Counted from the stretch's first letter, positions 42,935-53,705 are shown. The stretch is 64,000 bases of DNA from an actinobacterium LLX17 (GCA_000471045.1 KI301992.1:626606-690605), one strand, 5' to 3'. The notes: generated by a model not told the origin, from the sequence alone. Numbers and translations are program-made.

Positions 42935-43678
42935 ATGGGTAGGTGGTCCTTCTTGCCGCGCACGACGGCGTGGGTGGTTCGCCTCCTGCATCCCTCGTTC
43001 ATGGCCTTCACCAAGCGCGACTGGCGCGGCGTCGAGAAGCTGCCGAGGGACGGTGGCTACGTGCTGGCCCCGAACCACCTGTCGCACCTCGACCCGCTGT
43101 TCCTGTCGCACTTCATGGTCGACCACGGCGTCACCCCACGTTTCCTCACGAAGGACACGTTGATGACCATCAAGGGCGTCGGGCGCATCCTGCGCGGCGC
43201 CGAGATGATCCCCGTGTACCGCGCCACCAAGGGTGCCGCCGACTCGCTGAAGGCCGCGAACGAGGCCGTGATGTCCGGCCAGGTCGTCACCATCTACCCC
43301 GAGGGCACGCTGACCCGCGATCCCGACGGCTGGCCGATGTCGGGCCGCACGGGCGCCGTGCGGGTCGCGCTGGCCACGGGGCGTCCGGTCGTGCCGGTCG
43401 CGCAGTGGGGGCCGCAAGCGATCCTGTGGCCGTACACCAAGGTGCCGAAGATCTTCCCCCGCAAGACGATGCACGTGCACGTCGGCGACCCGCTCGACCT
43501 GTCCGACCTCGAGGGCCGCGAGCTGACCGACGAGGTCCTCAACGCCGCCACCGACCGGCTCATGGACACCTTGACTGCGATGCTGTCGGAGATCCGCGGC
43601 GAGCTGCCGACCCGCCCGCGGGTCGACGTCCGCACGCTGGGCAAGCCCAAGAGCAACTACGACGAATTGGAGTCCTGA
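42935..43678 (+). CDS. plsC: 1-acyl-sn-glycerol-3-phosphate acyltransferase family
   Basis: The 247-residue PlsC-type acyltransferase has the [10 protein letters not shown] (NHx4D) catalytic motif and the substrate motif [11 protein letters not shown]. It is probably in phospholipid synthesis, next to gpsA. TAGGGT six bases before the ATG indicates a leaderless start. Its TGA overlaps the gpsA ATG. Confidence 0.92.
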   Translation: MGRWSFLPRTTAWVVRLLHPSFMAFTKRDWRGVEKLPRDGGYVLAPNHLSHLDPLFLSHFMVDHGVTPRFLTKDTLMTIKGVGRILRGAEMIPVYRATKGAADSLKAANEAVMSGQVVTIYPEGTLTRDPDGWPMSGRTGAVRVALATGRPVVPVAQWGPQAILWPYTKVPKIFPRKTMHVHVGDPLDLSDLEGRELTDEVLNAATDRLMDTLTAMLSEIRGELPTRPRVDVRTLGKPKSNYDELES

Positions 43679-44679
43679 TGGCCTCGATCGCTGTGATGGG
43701 AGCGGGCTCGTGGGGCACCGCGTTCGCGTTGGTGCTGGCCGACGCGGGCAACGACGTGCGGATGTGGGGGCGCCGCGACGAGCTGTGCCGTGCCATCAAC
43801 GACACCCACGAGAACCCCGACTACCTGCCCGGCATCGACCTGCCTGAGGCCATCAGCGCGTCGTCTGACCCCGCTGAGGTGCTGTCGGGTGTCGAGGTAG
43901 TCGTGCTGGCGGTGCCCTCGCAGCAGCTGCGGGACAACCTCGGCAGCTGGGGGTCACACATCCCCGAGACGGCGACGCTGGTCAGTCTGATGAAGGGCGT
44001 CGAGCTCAACACCCACCTGCGCATGAGCGAGGTCATCGCCGAGGTGACCGGCGCGGGCCCCGAGCGCATCGCGGTGGTGAGCGGACCGAACCTCGCCCGC
44101 GAGATCGCCCAGCGCGAGCCGGCCGCCAGCGTGGTCGCGTGCGCCGACGAGGCCACCGCCGCGAAGCTGCAGGAGCTGTGCCACTCACCGACGTTCCGGC
44201 CCTACACGAACACCGACGTCATCGGCTGCGAGCTGGGCGGCACCACCAAGAACATCATCGGCCTCGCGGTCGGCGTCGCCGTCGGCCTCGGCTTCGGCGA
44301 CAACGCCAAGGCCTCGATCATCACTCGCGGTCTGGCCGAGACCTCACGCCTCGGCGACGCCCTGGGCGCCGACCCGCGCACGTTGGCCGGGCTGGCAGGC
44401 ATGGGTGACCTCGTGGCCACGTGCTCCTCGCCGCTCTCGCGCAACCGCACGTTCGGCGAGAAGCTCGGCAAGGGCATGAGCCTCGACGAGATCGTGGCGC
44501 AGACGCGTCAGGTCGCCGAGGGCGTCAAGTCCTGCACGTCGGTCAAGGAGCTCGCCGCGTTGCACGGCGTGGAGATGCCGATCGTCGACGGCGTCGACGA
44601 CCTGGTGCAGGGCCGTCTGAGCCCGAAGGACCTGGTGACGGCGATGATCGCGCGGCAGACTCAGCCCGAGCTGCGCTGA
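43678..44679 (+). CDS. gpsA: Glycerol-3-phosphate dehydrogenase (NAD(P)+)
   Basis: The 333-residue enzyme starts at ATG 43678, overlapping the plsC stop. [18 protein letters not shown] is the NAD(P)-binding motif, and [20 protein letters not shown] holds the catalytic Lys. It supplies glycerol-3-phosphate for phospholipids, the substrate of the PlsC pathway next door. Confidence 0.96.
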   Translation: MASIAVMGAGSWGTAFALVLADAGNDVRMWGRRDELCRAINDTHENPDYLPGIDLPEAISASSDPAEVLSGVEVVVLAVPSQQLRDNLGSWGSHIPETATLVSLMKGVELNTHLRMSEVIAEVTGAGPERIAVVSGPNLAREIAQREPAASVVACADEATAAKLQELCHSPTFRPYTNTDVIGCELGGTTKNIIGLAVGVAVGLGFGDNAKASIITRGLAETSRLGDALGADPRTLAGLAGMGDLVATCSSPLSRNRTFGEKLGKGMSLDEIVAQTRQVAEGVKSCTSVKELAALHGVEMPIVDGVDDLVQGRLSPKDLVTAMIARQTQPELR

Positions 44680-45758
44680 AGCTCGCGCACCGAGTCGAGC
44701 GCGCGGTCGAGGTCGTCCCAGAGGTCCTCGACGTTCTCCAGACCCACCGACAGGCGGATCAGTGACTCGGGCACGTCGGCGGGCTCGCCGGGATGGCGAC
44801 GGCGGCGTTCCCACGTGGACTCGACGCCGCCGAGGCTCGTGGCGTACGCGATGACCTCGCTGCTCTCGGTCATCGACTGGGCCGCAGCAGGTCCGGCGGC
44901 GATCTCGAAGGAGATCATCGAGCCGAAGCCGGGATAGCGGACGTCGACCACGCCGGACGCCTGGTGCAGGCGCGAGACGAGCTCGCGGGCGGTCTGCTCG
45001 CTGCGGTCGAGCCGCACGTGCAGCGTGCGCAGGCCACGCAGGGCCAGAAAGGTCTCGAGCGCACCTGGGATGGCGCCCAGGCCGGACCGCCGCGAGGTCA
45101 AGGCCCTCAGCGCACGGTCTTCGTGGGTGACGACGACGCCGAGCACGACGTCGCTGTGCCCCGAGAGCAGCTTCGAGGCCGAGTGGATGACGAAGTCGGC
45201 ACCCAGGTCGAGCGGACGCTGCCGCAGGGGAGTGGCCAGCGTGTTGTCGACCGCCAGGGCCGTGCCGCGGGCCGTGACGGCCGGTGCGATGGTCTTGATG
45301 TCGGCCACCTGCAGCTCGGGGTTGGTGGGCGACTCCAGCCACAGCAGCGCGGCGTCCTCGGACGCGGCGATGACGGCGTCGGTGTCGGTGACGTCGACCA
45401 GCTGCAGCTCCAGCAGGCCGCGCCGGGCGCGCCGCGTGAGCTCGGCAGTGGTGCCGTAGTAGCTGCCGGACGCGGCCACGACCTTGGCGCCGACGGGCAG
45501 CATCTCCAGCACCGCGACCGTCGCGGCCATGCCGGAGGCGAAGGCGACCGCGTGACCACCCTCGAGGGCGCCGACGGCCTCCTCGAAGGCCGTCCACGTG
45601 GGGTTGCCGTGGCGGGCGTACTCGGAGTCTCCGCCGGGGACGAGGGCGCTGGCCATCGTCATGGGTGCGTTGAGGGGTGCTCCGGGGGTGCGGGCCGGAC
45701 GGCCAGCAGCTACCGCGAGGGTCTCGAGCGACGTGGATCGGACGGGCATGAGTTCCAT
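44661..45758 (-). CDS. Cystathionine gamma-lyase/synthase-family PLP enzyme
   Basis: The 365-residue protein starts at ATG 45758 (a second in-frame ATG is at 45749). It is a Cys/Met-metabolism PLP enzyme, with the catalytic Lys in [18 protein letters not shown] and the phosphate-binding [10 protein letters not shown]. It overlaps the gpsA 3' end by 19 bases in convergent orientation. Whether it is a gamma-lyase or gamma-synthase is not decided by the sequence. Confidence 0.87.
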   Translation of the reverse strand: MELMPVRSTSLETLAVAAGRPARTPGAPLNAPMTMASALVPGGDSEYARHGNPTWTAFEEAVGALEGGHAVAFASGMAATVAVLEMLPVGAKVVAASGSYYGTTAELTRRARRGLLELQLVDVTDTDAVIAASEDAALLWLESPTNPELQVADIKTIAPAVTARGTALAVDNTLATPLRQRPLDLGADFVIHSASKLLSGHSDVVLGVVVTHEDRALRALTSRRSGLGAIPGALETFLALRGLRTLHVRLDRSEQTARELVSRLHQASGVVDVRYPGFGSMISFEIAAGPAAAQSMTESSEVIAYATSLGGVESTWERRRRHPGEPADVPESLIRLSVGLENVEDLWDDLDRALDSVRELQRSSG

Positions 45759-45797
45759 TGTGCAGGGTCCCCTCACTCGGGCGGTAGGGTCGACGCG

Positions 45798-46862
45798 ATG
45801 ATCACTCAGTCTTCGCCCGCGCGGCCCCGCGTCCTGCTCGTCTATGGCGGGCGTTCGAGCGAGCACGGCGTCTCGTGTGCGACGGCCAGCGAGGTGAGCG
45901 CGGTCATCGACCGCGACGTCTACGACGTCCGTGCGGTCGGTGTCACGCGCGACGGGCGCTGGGTCGAGCAGCTGCCGCACTGGCCCGACCTGCCGGCCGG
46001 GCGGCTGCCCGAGGTCGACGACTCGCTGCCCACCATGGCGTGGGAGTCGGTCGCCGAGTCCGACGTCGTCTTCCCGCTGCTGCACGGCCCGTGGGGCGAG
46101 GACGGCACGCTGCAGGGGCTGTTGGAGATGGCCGACGTCCGTTACGTCGGCGCCGGTGTGCTGGCCAGCGCGGTGGGCATGGACAAGCCGTTCGCGAAGG
46201 CACTCTTCGCCGCCGGTGGGTTGCCGCAGGTGCCCCACGTGACGGTCGAGGGGTCCGCGTGGCCGTCCGATCGTGACCGTGTCGAGGCCCGCTCGCGCGC
46301 GCTGGGCCTGCCGGTGTTCGTCAAGCCTGCCCGTGCCGGGTCCAGCTCGGGTGTCGTGAAGGTCGACGACTGGGACGACCTCGCCGCCGCGATCGAGCAG
46401 GCCCGCGAGTTCGACCCCAAGGTGCTGATCGAGGCGGGCGCCGTCGGCGCTCGCGAGGTGGAGTGCGGCGTCATCCAGGGGCCGGATGGCACGCCGATCG
46501 CCAGCGTCGTCGGCGAGGTGGTGGTCGCCGACTCCTCGGGCCACACCTTCTACGACTTCGAGGCCAAGTACCTCGACGGCACCAGCACCAACATGGTGCC
46601 GGCCGACCTGCCCGTCACCGTCTCCGAGCGCATCCGCACCTATGCCGTGCAGGCGTTCGAGGCGATCGGCGCCGAGGGACTCGCCCGCGTCGACTTCTTC
46701 CTGCGCGGCGACGACCTCGTGCTCAACGAGATCAACACGATGCCCGGCTTCACCACCAGCTCGATGTTCCCGCTGCTGTGGGAGGCGTCTGGCATCGGCT
46801 ACGCCGAGCTGGTCGACCGCCTGCTCAGGCTCGCCCTGGCCCGCAAGACGGGGCTGCGGTAG
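45798..46862 (+). CDS. ddl: D-alanine--D-alanine ligase
   Basis: The 354-residue ATP-grasp enzyme makes the D-Ala-D-Ala end of peptidoglycan precursors. PRVLLVYGGRSSEHGVSCAT is the N-terminal signature; PVFVKPARAGSSSGVVKV and VLNEINTMPGFTTSSMFP form the ATP-grasp and active-site region. TAGGGT seven bases before the ATG gives a leaderless transcript. Confidence 0.96.
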   Translation: MITQSSPARPRVLLVYGGRSSEHGVSCATASEVSAVIDRDVYDVRAVGVTRDGRWVEQLPHWPDLPAGRLPEVDDSLPTMAWESVAESDVVFPLLHGPWGEDGTLQGLLEMADVRYVGAGVLASAVGMDKPFAKALFAAGGLPQVPHVTVEGSAWPSDRDRVEARSRALGLPVFVKPARAGSSSGVVKVDDWDDLAAAIEQAREFDPKVLIEAGAVGAREVECGVIQGPDGTPIASVVGEVVVADSSGHTFYDFEAKYLDGTSTNMVPADLPVTVSERIRTYAVQAFEAIGAEGLARVDFFLRGDDLVLNEINTMPGFTTSSMFPLLWEASGIGYAELVDRLLRLALARKTGLR

Positions 46863-46878
46863 ACGTCAGAGCTTCACG

Positions 46879-47115
46879 TCAGAGCTTGACGACGGGGCAG
46901 GTCAGGGTGCGGGTGATGCCCGGCGTGACCTGGATGCGGCTGACCACGAGGGTGCCGAGCTCGTCGATCGACGGGCCCTCGACGCGTGCGATGACGTCGT
47001 AGGGACCGGTGACGTCCTCGGACGTCAGCACACCGTCGAGGCTCGCGATGGCGTCGGCGACCTCGGCGGCCTTGCCGACCTCGGTCTGGACCAGGACGTA
47101 TGCCTGAACGGTCAT
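46879..47115 (-). CDS. Stand-alone Lrp/AsnC ligand-binding (RAM) domain
   Basis: A 78-residue protein (MTVQAYVLVQTEVGKAAEVA, and ELGTLVVSRIQVTPGI) that is only the RAM domain of AsnC/Lrp proteins, without the DNA-binding half. AAGGAG is eight bases before the ATG. Such proteins bind small amino acids and may modify true Lrp regulators. It lies between ddl and thiL. Confidence 0.87.
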   Translation of the reverse strand: MTVQAYVLVQTEVGKAAEVADAIASLDGVLTSEDVTGPYDVIARVEGPSIDELGTLVVSRIQVTPGITRTLTCPVVKL

Positions 47116-47200
47116 CGGGGCTCCTTCATGCGGTGTGCGACGCGGCAACGCTATCGGATCACCTCCACGGACTGGTCCCCGGTTGCTGGACAATGGGCGC

Positions 47201-48187
47201 ATGGCACCAGCGGCGGACGGACCAGAGGACGTGACTGTGCAGACGGTCGGCGAGATCGGGGAGTTCGAGCTCATCGCCCGGGTCCGCCGGTTGCTCGGCA
47301 CCAACGAGCGGGTGCTGATCGGACCCGGAGACGACGCCGCGCTGGTGCGCACCCGCGAGACCCACGTGCTGGTCTCGACCGACGTGCTGGTCGACCAGCG
47401 ACACTTCCGGCGTGACTGGTCCACCGCCGTCGAGGTGGGGCGCAAGGCCGCCGCGTGCAATCTCTCCGACATCAACGCGATGGGCGGGGTGCCGACCGCG
47501 CTGACCATCGGCCTCGCCGCCCCGGCCGCCCTGCCCGTCACCTGGGTCGAGGAGATGGTGCGCGGCTTCGTGGCCGAGTGCGCCAAGGTCGGCGCACAGG
47601 TGGTGGGCGGCGACGTCACGGCCTCCGACGCGCTCACCATCGCCGTCACGGCGCTCGGTGACGCCGGCCGGCCCGTGCAGCGCAGTGGCGCCATGCCGGG
47701 CGACCAGGTGGCCATCGCGGGCGAGCTGGGCCTGGCGGGTGCCGGCTTCGCCGCACTCAGCCGTGGCTTCCGCTCACCGCGCGCCGCCGTCGAGGCTCAT
47801 CGTGTGCCCACCCCGCCGTACGCCGCGGGACCGCAAGCTGCCGGGCTGGGCGCCACGGCCATGGTTGACGTGAGTGACGGCCTGCTGGCCGACGTCGGCC
47901 ACGTGGCGCGGGCCAGCCGCGTGCGCATCGACATCGACACCGAGCGGCTGCCGCTGCCCACCCCGGTCATCACGGTCGGGGAGGCGCTGGGGCGCGACCC
48001 GGTCTCGTTCGTGCTCACCGGAGGCGACGACTACGCCCTCGCGGCCACCTTCAGCGCCGAGACCACGTTGCCCGACGACTGGACGGTCATCGGCACGGTG
48101 CACGACCTGAAGGCCGACGAGGAGCCGTCCGTCACCGTCGACGGCATCGCCTTCGACGGCGACCCCGGCCACCAGCACTATCGCTGA
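47201..48187 (+). CDS. thiL: Thiamine-monophosphate kinase
   Basis: The 328-residue PurM-type kinase makes thiamine diphosphate. The N-terminal IGPGDDAALVRTRETHVLVS and DINAMGGVPTALTIGLA segments are typical. ATG 47201 is six bases after GACAAT, giving a leaderless start; a GTG at 47231 is an alternative. No TPP riboswitch precedes it. Its last ten bases overlap the convergent amidase gene. Confidence 0.93.
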   Translation: MAPAADGPEDVTVQTVGEIGEFELIARVRRLLGTNERVLIGPGDDAALVRTRETHVLVSTDVLVDQRHFRRDWSTAVEVGRKAAACNLSDINAMGGVPTALTIGLAAPAALPVTWVEEMVRGFVAECAKVGAQVVGGDVTASDALTIAVTALGDAGRPVQRSGAMPGDQVAIAGELGLAGAGFAALSRGFRSPRAAVEAHRVPTPPYAAGPQAAGLGATAMVDVSDGLLADVGHVARASRVRIDIDTERLPLPTPVITVGEALGRDPVSFVLTGGDDYALAATFSAETTLPDDWTVIGTVHDLKADEEPSVTVDGIAFDGDPGHQHYR

Positions 48188-49605
48188 ATGGTGGCGAAGG
48201 GGAGCGACGACTCGAGCTCGTAGGCGAGCTGGAGGAGGGTGCGTTCGTCGCCGTGGTCGGCCGAGAAGTGGATACCGATCGGGAGCCCGTCGGCCGTCTG
48301 CGCGAGCGGCAGGCTGATCGCCGGGCCGCCAGCGGCGTTGTTGGCCGGCGTGAACGACACGTACCGCATCAGGCGCGGGAACAGCTCGTCGTAGCCGATC
48401 TCGGGGGAGAGGTGCCCGAGCGGCGGCGTCGTGTGTGCCAGCACGGGGGAGAGCACGACGTCGAGGTCCTCGAACGACTGTCGGTAGACCGCCGTGCTGC
48501 GCTTGAGCCCGTTGATGGCTCCCGGGGTGCGCCACGCGTGCCGCACGAAGTCGCGCGCGAGTCCCTTCGTCAGGGCGTCAGTGCGGGTGCGATCGAAGTC
48601 GGGGTGCATGAGTCGCTTGCCGAACCGGTGCAACGAGAAGCCCAGCAGCGACCAGTAGTGCGCGAAGTGCTCGGCGAACTCCGGGCCGACCGGCAGCGGC
48701 ACCTCGACGACCTCGTGCCCGTTCGCGGCCAGGTGGTCGGCGACCCCCTGCACGGCGGCGCGCGTCTCGTCGTCCGTCGGCTCCACCAACGAGTCGAGGA
48801 TCAGGCCGACGCGCAGCCGTCGATCGGACGGCCCCTCCACGTGGCCGACGCGCGGCAGCCGAGACGCCGGTTGATACCGCTCGATGGCGGCGACGAACGC
48901 GGCGGTGTCGCGCACGGTGCGGCTGACCATGCCGTTGGAGACGATGTTGACGGGAAGGCTCCGAGCCTCCTTCGCGATCAGCTCGCGGCCACGCGTCATC
49001 TTCAGGCCCACCAGTCCGCACGCTGCCGCGGGGATGCGGATGGATCCACCGCCGTCGTTGGCGTGGGCGAACGGCACGGCACCGGCTGCCACCAAGGCGG
49101 CCGCACCGCCGGACGACGCGCCCGAGGAGTAGGCGGTGTTCCAGGGGTTGCGGGTGGGTGCCAGTCCCTCGAACTCCGTGCTGGCGCTGAAGCCGAACTC
49201 CGGCAGCGTCGACTTGCCCAGGACGATCGACCCGGTCGACCGGTACTGCTGCGTGAACGGCTCGTCGGTCTCGGCGGGACCCGCGACCCACGCCTGGGAG
49301 CCGTGCTGCGTGGGCATGCCGGCGACGTCGGTGTTGTCCTTGATCAGCGTGGGAACGCCCGCAAAGACACCCGCCGTGCCGCTGGAGTCGTGCAGGTCGG
49401 CGTCACGCAGCGCGGTCTCCCACGATGCGTGGACGACCCCGTTGACGTGGGGCTCGACCTTCTCGATCCGCGCAATCGCGGCCTCGACCGCCTCGCGGGC
49501 ACTGATGGTGCCGTCGGAAATGGCAGCGGCGACCCCGACGGAGTCGAGGTCGCCGAGCGCGTCGTCGCCGAAGGCGTGCACGCGGATGTCTGCGATGTGG
49601 CTCAC
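48178..49605 (-). CDS. Amidase-signature family amidase
   Basis: The 475-residue AS-family hydrolase has the catalytic triad: Lys in TLIKDNTDVAG, the cis-Ser in YSSGASSGGAAALVAAG and the nucleophilic Ser in GGGSIRIPAAACGLVG. It resembles aryl- or amide-hydrolysing AS enzymes rather than GatA because gatB/gatC are not adjacent. The GTG start is seven bases after CATTCT. Confidence 0.9.
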   Translation of the reverse strand: MSHIADIRVHAFGDDALGDLDSVGVAAAISDGTISAREAVEAAIARIEKVEPHVNGVVHASWETALRDADLHDSSGTAGVFAGVPTLIKDNTDVAGMPTQHGSQAWVAGPAETDEPFTQQYRSTGSIVLGKSTLPEFGFSASTEFEGLAPTRNPWNTAYSSGASSGGAAALVAAGAVPFAHANDGGGSIRIPAAACGLVGLKMTRGRELIAKEARSLPVNIVSNGMVSRTVRDTAAFVAAIERYQPASRLPRVGHVEGPSDRRLRVGLILDSLVEPTDDETRAAVQGVADHLAANGHEVVEVPLPVGPEFAEHFAHYWSLLGFSLHRFGKRLMHPDFDRTRTDALTKGLARDFVRHAWRTPGAINGLKRSTAVYRQSFEDLDVVLSPVLAHTTPPLGHLSPEIGYDELFPRLMRYVSFTPANNAAGGPAISLPLAQTADGLPIGIHFSADHGDERTLLQLAYELESSLPFATIQR

Positions 49606-49647
49606 GCCACAGAGAATGTCACACGGCTGTGAGGCCGTGCGACAGGT

Positions 49648-49833
49648 TCAGCGAGAGACCTTGCCGGCCTTCAGGCAGGAGGTGCACACGTTGATGCGCT
49701 GCGGCGTGCCCTTGATGACGGCGCGCACACGCTGGATGTTGGGATCGAAACGACGCTTGGTGCGTCGGTGCGAGTGGGAGACGTTGTGACCGAAGCCGGG
49801 TCCCTTGCTGCACACATCACAGACCGCTGCCAC
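49648..49833 (-). CDS. rpmB: 50S ribosomal protein L28
   Basis: The 61-residue L28 ([20 protein letters not shown], and [14 protein letters not shown]) has two Cys pairs (CDVC, CTSC), so it is the zinc-binding C+ form. GTG 49833 has AGGAGTGG upstream; an in-frame extension upstream is not L28. Confidence 0.95.
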   Translation of the reverse strand: MAAVCDVCSKGPGFGHNVSHSHRRTKRRFDPNIQRVRAVIKGTPQRINVCTSCLKAGKVSR

Positions 49834-49995
49834 GGTGACCACTCCTGAAGTATCGAGACGAAGATGTTCTGAGCTGCCGCAGACCAGCAGGTCCGGCAAG
49901 GCAACCGCTCAAGAATAGCGGGTCGTCCCGGGCAAAGGCGAATCGGTGGGTACGCAAGCGACGAAGTGGGGGAGCGGCCCGATAACCTTCGGCCC

Positions 49996-51585
49996 ATGGG
50001 ACTGCGGCTCAACGCATCGGCGTTCGTCCAGTGGACGCGCCTGTGTGTCTCCGCGCTCTCGTCCGCCCGGGCCGAGATCGACGCCATGAACGTCTTCCCG
50101 GTGGCCGACAGTGACACCGGCACCAATGCGTTCATGACGTTCGTCGCCGGCGCCGAGGCCGTTGAGGCCCTGGAGCCCGACACCGAGCTGAAGACGCTGG
50201 TGCGCACGTACCGCGACGGACTGTTGACCGGGGCTCGCGGCAACTCCGGCGTCATCCTGTCGCAGCTGGTGCGGGGATGCTTCGCGGGCCTGCCGATCGA
50301 CGAGGACGTCACGGCCGAGCAGGTGGCCGAGGCGTTCGAGCGGGCCACTGAGGCGTCGTACGTGGCCGTCGGCGACCCCAAGGAGGGCACGATCCTCTCG
50401 GTCGCCCGGGCCGCCAGTGACGGCGCCCGCGCTGCCGCCGAGGCCGGACTCACCGCCCGCGACGCCTTCACCGCCGCCGCAGCAGCCGCCCGCGAGGGGC
50501 TCGCCCACACCCCCGAGCAGATGGAGGTGCTGGCGCGCGCCGGCGTCGTCGACGCCGGGGGCCGGGCGCTCGTGGTGGTGCTCGACGCCACGGAGCACGC
50601 GCTCACCGGCCGCGTGCCGGAGCCGGTCAAGCCCATGGTGCCGGTGCCGATCGAGGCGGGTGAGGACCTCGTCGAGGGCGGCCCCGCGTATGAGGTCATG
50701 TACCTGCTCGACGCCGACGACGACGCCATCCCCACGCTCCGCAAGGCCCTGGCGCCTCTGGGTGACTCGCTCGTGGTGGTCGGTGGTGAGCGGTTGTGGA
50801 ACGTGCACGTGCACGTCGACGACGTCGGTGCGGCCATCGAGGCCGGGCTGGCGGCGGGCCGACCCCGTCGCATCGCCGTCACCCACTTCGCCGACCAGAT
50901 CAGTCGGCAGCGCCAGCCCCGCCGCACGCGGGTCGTGCTCACGGCCACCACGGGGTCCGGCATCACGGCGCTGTGCGAGGAGTCCGGTGCGCAGTCACTG
51001 CCGTTCAGCCGTGCCGAGCAGCTCTCCGGCAGCGCGGTCGCGACGGCGCTGATGGAGGCCGATGCCGACGAGATCATCGTGCTGGCCAACAACCACCGCT
51101 ACGTGGGCCTGTTCGAGGCCGCCGCCAAGACGGCGCGAGAGAACGGCATCCGCGTCGCGGTCATTCCCACGGCCGCGCAGGTGCAGGGTCTCGCCGCGCT
51201 GGCGGTGCACGATCCCGGAGTCGACTTCGACGTCGACGTCGTGGCCATGTCGGGCGCCGCGGGCAGCACGGCGCACGGCGCCATCACCATGGCCACCGAG
51301 CCGGGCATGACGATGGCCGGTCCGTGCGAGGCGGGCGACGTGCTCGGCGTGGTGTCGGGCGACTTCGCCGAGGTCGGCCAGGAGCAGGCCGAGGTGGCCC
51401 AGCGGGTGCTCGAGCGCCTGCTCACCCCGTCGTCCGAGCTCGTCACCCTCGTCGTCGGCGACGGCGCCGACGAGAACCTCGTCCACGACCTCTGCGCCCA
51501 CCTGACGCGCACCCGGCCCGACGTCGACGCCACCGTCTACGAGGGCGGCCAGGAGAACTACCCGCTGTTCCTCGCGGTGGAGTGA
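49996..51585 (+). CDS. DAK2 domain-containing protein (FakA/YloV-like)
   Basis: The 529-residue protein starts at ATG 49996. The N-terminal DAK2 domain has NVFPVADSDTGTNAFMTFVA (Asp cluster for Mg-ATP) and LLTGARGNSGVILSQLVRG. The C-terminal half is the conserved YloV domain. FakA, a member of this family, is the kinase subunit for fatty-acid phosphorylation; no FakB/DegV gene is adjacent. TAACCT seven bases before the ATG marks a leaderless start. recG follows. Confidence 0.88.
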   Translation: MGLRLNASAFVQWTRLCVSALSSARAEIDAMNVFPVADSDTGTNAFMTFVAGAEAVEALEPDTELKTLVRTYRDGLLTGARGNSGVILSQLVRGCFAGLPIDEDVTAEQVAEAFERATEASYVAVGDPKEGTILSVARAASDGARAAAEAGLTARDAFTAAAAAAREGLAHTPEQMEVLARAGVVDAGGRALVVVLDATEHALTGRVPEPVKPMVPVPIEAGEDLVEGGPAYEVMYLLDADDDAIPTLRKALAPLGDSLVVVGGERLWNVHVHVDDVGAAIEAGLAAGRPRRIAVTHFADQISRQRQPRRTRVVLTATTGSGITALCEESGAQSLPFSRAEQLSGSAVATALMEADADEIIVLANNHRYVGLFEAAAKTARENGIRVAVIPTAAQVQGLAALAVHDPGVDFDVDVVAMSGAAGSTAHGAITMATEPGMTMAGPCEAGDVLGVVSGDFAEVGQEQAEVAQRVLERLLTPSSELVTLVVGDGADENLVHDLCAHLTRTRPDVDATVYEGGQENYPLFLAVE

Positions 51586-53705
51586 CCGTGGCCGTCACGC
51601 TCACGTCCAGGCTGACGGGAGTGGTCGGCGACAAGTCGGCCAAGCCGCTCGAGCAGGCCTTCGGCATGCGGACCGTCGACGACCTGCTGCGGCACTACCC
51701 GCGGCGCTACCTCGAGCTCGGCGCCTTGACGACGCTGGCTGGCCTCACCGTCGGTGAGCGCGTCACGATCATGGCCAAGGTCGTCTCGGCGAAGAACTTC
51801 GGCTTCGGGCCGGGCGGTCGCCGCACCCGCTCCGAGGTCGTCGTCACCGACGACACGGGGTACATCTCCCTCACGTTCTTCAACCAGCCGTGGCGCGGCA
51901 AGATGCCGCCCGGCGAGGTCGGCCTCTTCTCCGGCGTGATCGAGGAGTTCCGCGGCAAGCTGCAGCTCTCGCAGCCGCAGCACGACCCGGTCGGTGACCG
52001 GCTCTCCCGCGGTGTCATGCCCGTCTACCCGGCCGCCGCGAAGGCCGACAGCCTGCTGATCGAGAAGTGTGTCGGCACGGTGCTCGACGTGCTCGACGAG
52101 GTGCCCGACCCGCTGCCCTCGGCGGTGCGCGAGGAGCACGGGTACCAGCACCTGAACGCAGCGCTCGAGAGCGTGCACCGACCCCGCTCCCTGGCCGAGG
52201 CGCACGCCGCTCAAGCACGACTGCGGTTCGAGGAGGCGTTCGTCATCCAGACCGTGCTGGCGCAACGCCGTCACGAAGCCGCCGAGGCGCGGGCCACCGC
52301 ACGCCCCGCCGTCGCCGGCGGGTTGCGCGACCGCTTCGTCGATCGGTTGCCGTTCACACTCACGGCGGGCCAGCAGGAGGTGGCCGACCAGCTGTCGGCC
52401 GACCTGTCGGTGCCGCACCCGATGCACCGGCTGCTGCAGGGAGAGGTGGGCTCGGGCAAGACCGTCGTGGCGCTGCTGGCGATGCTGCAGGTCGTCGACG
52501 CCGGGGGACAGGCGGCGCTGCTCGCGCCCACCGAGGTGCTGGCGGCCCAGCACCACCGCACCATCTCGGCGATGCTCGGCGACCTCGCCCGCTCCGGGAT
52601 GATCGGCGGCGCCGACGGCGCCACTCGGGTCAGACTGCTGACCGGTTCGATGCCCACCCGGTCGCGGCAGGAGTCGATGCTCGACCTCGTCTCGGGCGAG
52701 GCCGGCATCGTCGTCGGCACCCACGCGCTGATCCAGGACAAGGTGGAGTTCGCCGACCTCGGCCTGCTGGTGGTCGACGAGCAGCACCGCTTCGGCGTCG
52801 AGCAGCGAGCCGCTCTGGTCGACCGTTCCGACGTGCGCCCCCACGTGCTGGTCATGACCGCCACGCCCATCCCGCGCACCGTCGCGATGACCGTGTTCGG
52901 CGACCTCGAGACGTCGGTGCTCAGCGAGCTGCCCGCCGGTCGCCAGCCCATCCAGACCACGGTGGTGCCGGTGGCCGACAAGCCCGCCTGGCTGCAGCGC
53001 GCGTGGGACCGCGTGCGCGAGGAGGTCGGCCGGGGACGGCAGGCCTACGTCGTCGTCTCGCGCATCGGCGACAGCGCGTCCGAGGGGGTTCAGGAGACGC
53101 ACTCGCTGGTCGACCTGCATGCCGAGCTGGCCGAGGGCCCGCTCTCGGGGCTGCGCGTCGGCGCGCTGCACGGTCGCATGTCGGGCGACGAGAAGGACAC
53201 CGTGATGTCGGCGTTCGCGGCCGGGCAGCTGGACGTGCTGGTGGCCACCACCGTCATCGAGGTCGGCGTCGACGTGCCCAACGCCAGCGTCATGGTGGTG
53301 ATGGATGCCGAGCGGTTCGGCATCTCCCAGCTGCACCAGCTGCGTGGTCGCGTGGGTCGCGGCGGTGAGCCGGGACTGTGCCTGCTGGTCACGTCGGCCG
53401 ACGCGGAGTCGGTGGCTGCCGAGCGCCTGCGGGCCGTCGCCTCGACCACCGACGGCTTCGAGCTGTCGCGCCTCGACGTCGAGATGCGCAGCGAGGGCGA
53501 CGTGCTGGGCACCCGGCAGTCGGGGTTCCGCTCGAGCCTGCGACTGCTCTCGGTGGTCAAGCACGAGTCGGTCATCGTGCGGGCCCGCGAGTCGGCCGAG
53601 CGGGTCGTCGCTGGCGACCCGACGCTGGCGGCCGAGCCCGCGCTGCGCGATGCCGCTGTGGCGCTGGAGTCGTCCGAGCGCGCCGAGTACCTGGAGCGCA
53701 CGTGA
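51582..53705 (+). CDS. recG: ATP-dependent DNA helicase RecG
   Basis: The 707-residue helicase starts at GTG 51582 (GTGA overlap with the previous stop); a second GTG is at 51588. The N-terminal wedge domain is followed by helicase motifs GEVGSGKTVVALLAM (I), DEQHRFGV (II) and the C-terminal QLHQLRGRVGRGGEPGL (VI). It reverses stalled forks. rsmD overlaps its stop. Confidence 0.96.
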   Translation: MTVAVTLTSRLTGVVGDKSAKPLEQAFGMRTVDDLLRHYPRRYLELGALTTLAGLTVGERVTIMAKVVSAKNFGFGPGGRRTRSEVVVTDDTGYISLTFFNQPWRGKMPPGEVGLFSGVIEEFRGKLQLSQPQHDPVGDRLSRGVMPVYPAAAKADSLLIEKCVGTVLDVLDEVPDPLPSAVREEHGYQHLNAALESVHRPRSLAEAHAAQARLRFEEAFVIQTVLAQRRHEAAEARATARPAVAGGLRDRFVDRLPFTLTAGQQEVADQLSADLSVPHPMHRLLQGEVGSGKTVVALLAMLQVVDAGGQAALLAPTEVLAAQHHRTISAMLGDLARSGMIGGADGATRVRLLTGSMPTRSRQESMLDLVSGEAGIVVGTHALIQDKVEFADLGLLVVDEQHRFGVEQRAALVDRSDVRPHVLVMTATPIPRTVAMTVFGDLETSVLSELPAGRQPIQTTVVPVADKPAWLQRAWDRVREEVGRGRQAYVVVSRIGDSASEGVQETHSLVDLHAELAEGPLSGLRVGALHGRMSGDEKDTVMSAFAAGQLDVLVATTVIEVGVDVPNASVMVVMDAERFGISQLHQLRGRVGRGGEPGLCLLVTSADAESVAAERLRAVASTTDGFELSRLDVEMRSEGDVLGTRQSGFRSSLRLLSVVKHESVIVRARESAERVVAGDPTLAAEPALRDAAVALESSERAEYLERT

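Noticed and set aside
47116-47200. TPP riboswitch before thiL
   Set aside because: The 85-base gap lacks the conserved thi-box segments, and the -10 is too close to the ATG for a leader.
48178-49605. GatA subunit of the amidotransferase
   Set aside because: No gatB/gatC next to it and the sequence fits general amidases better.
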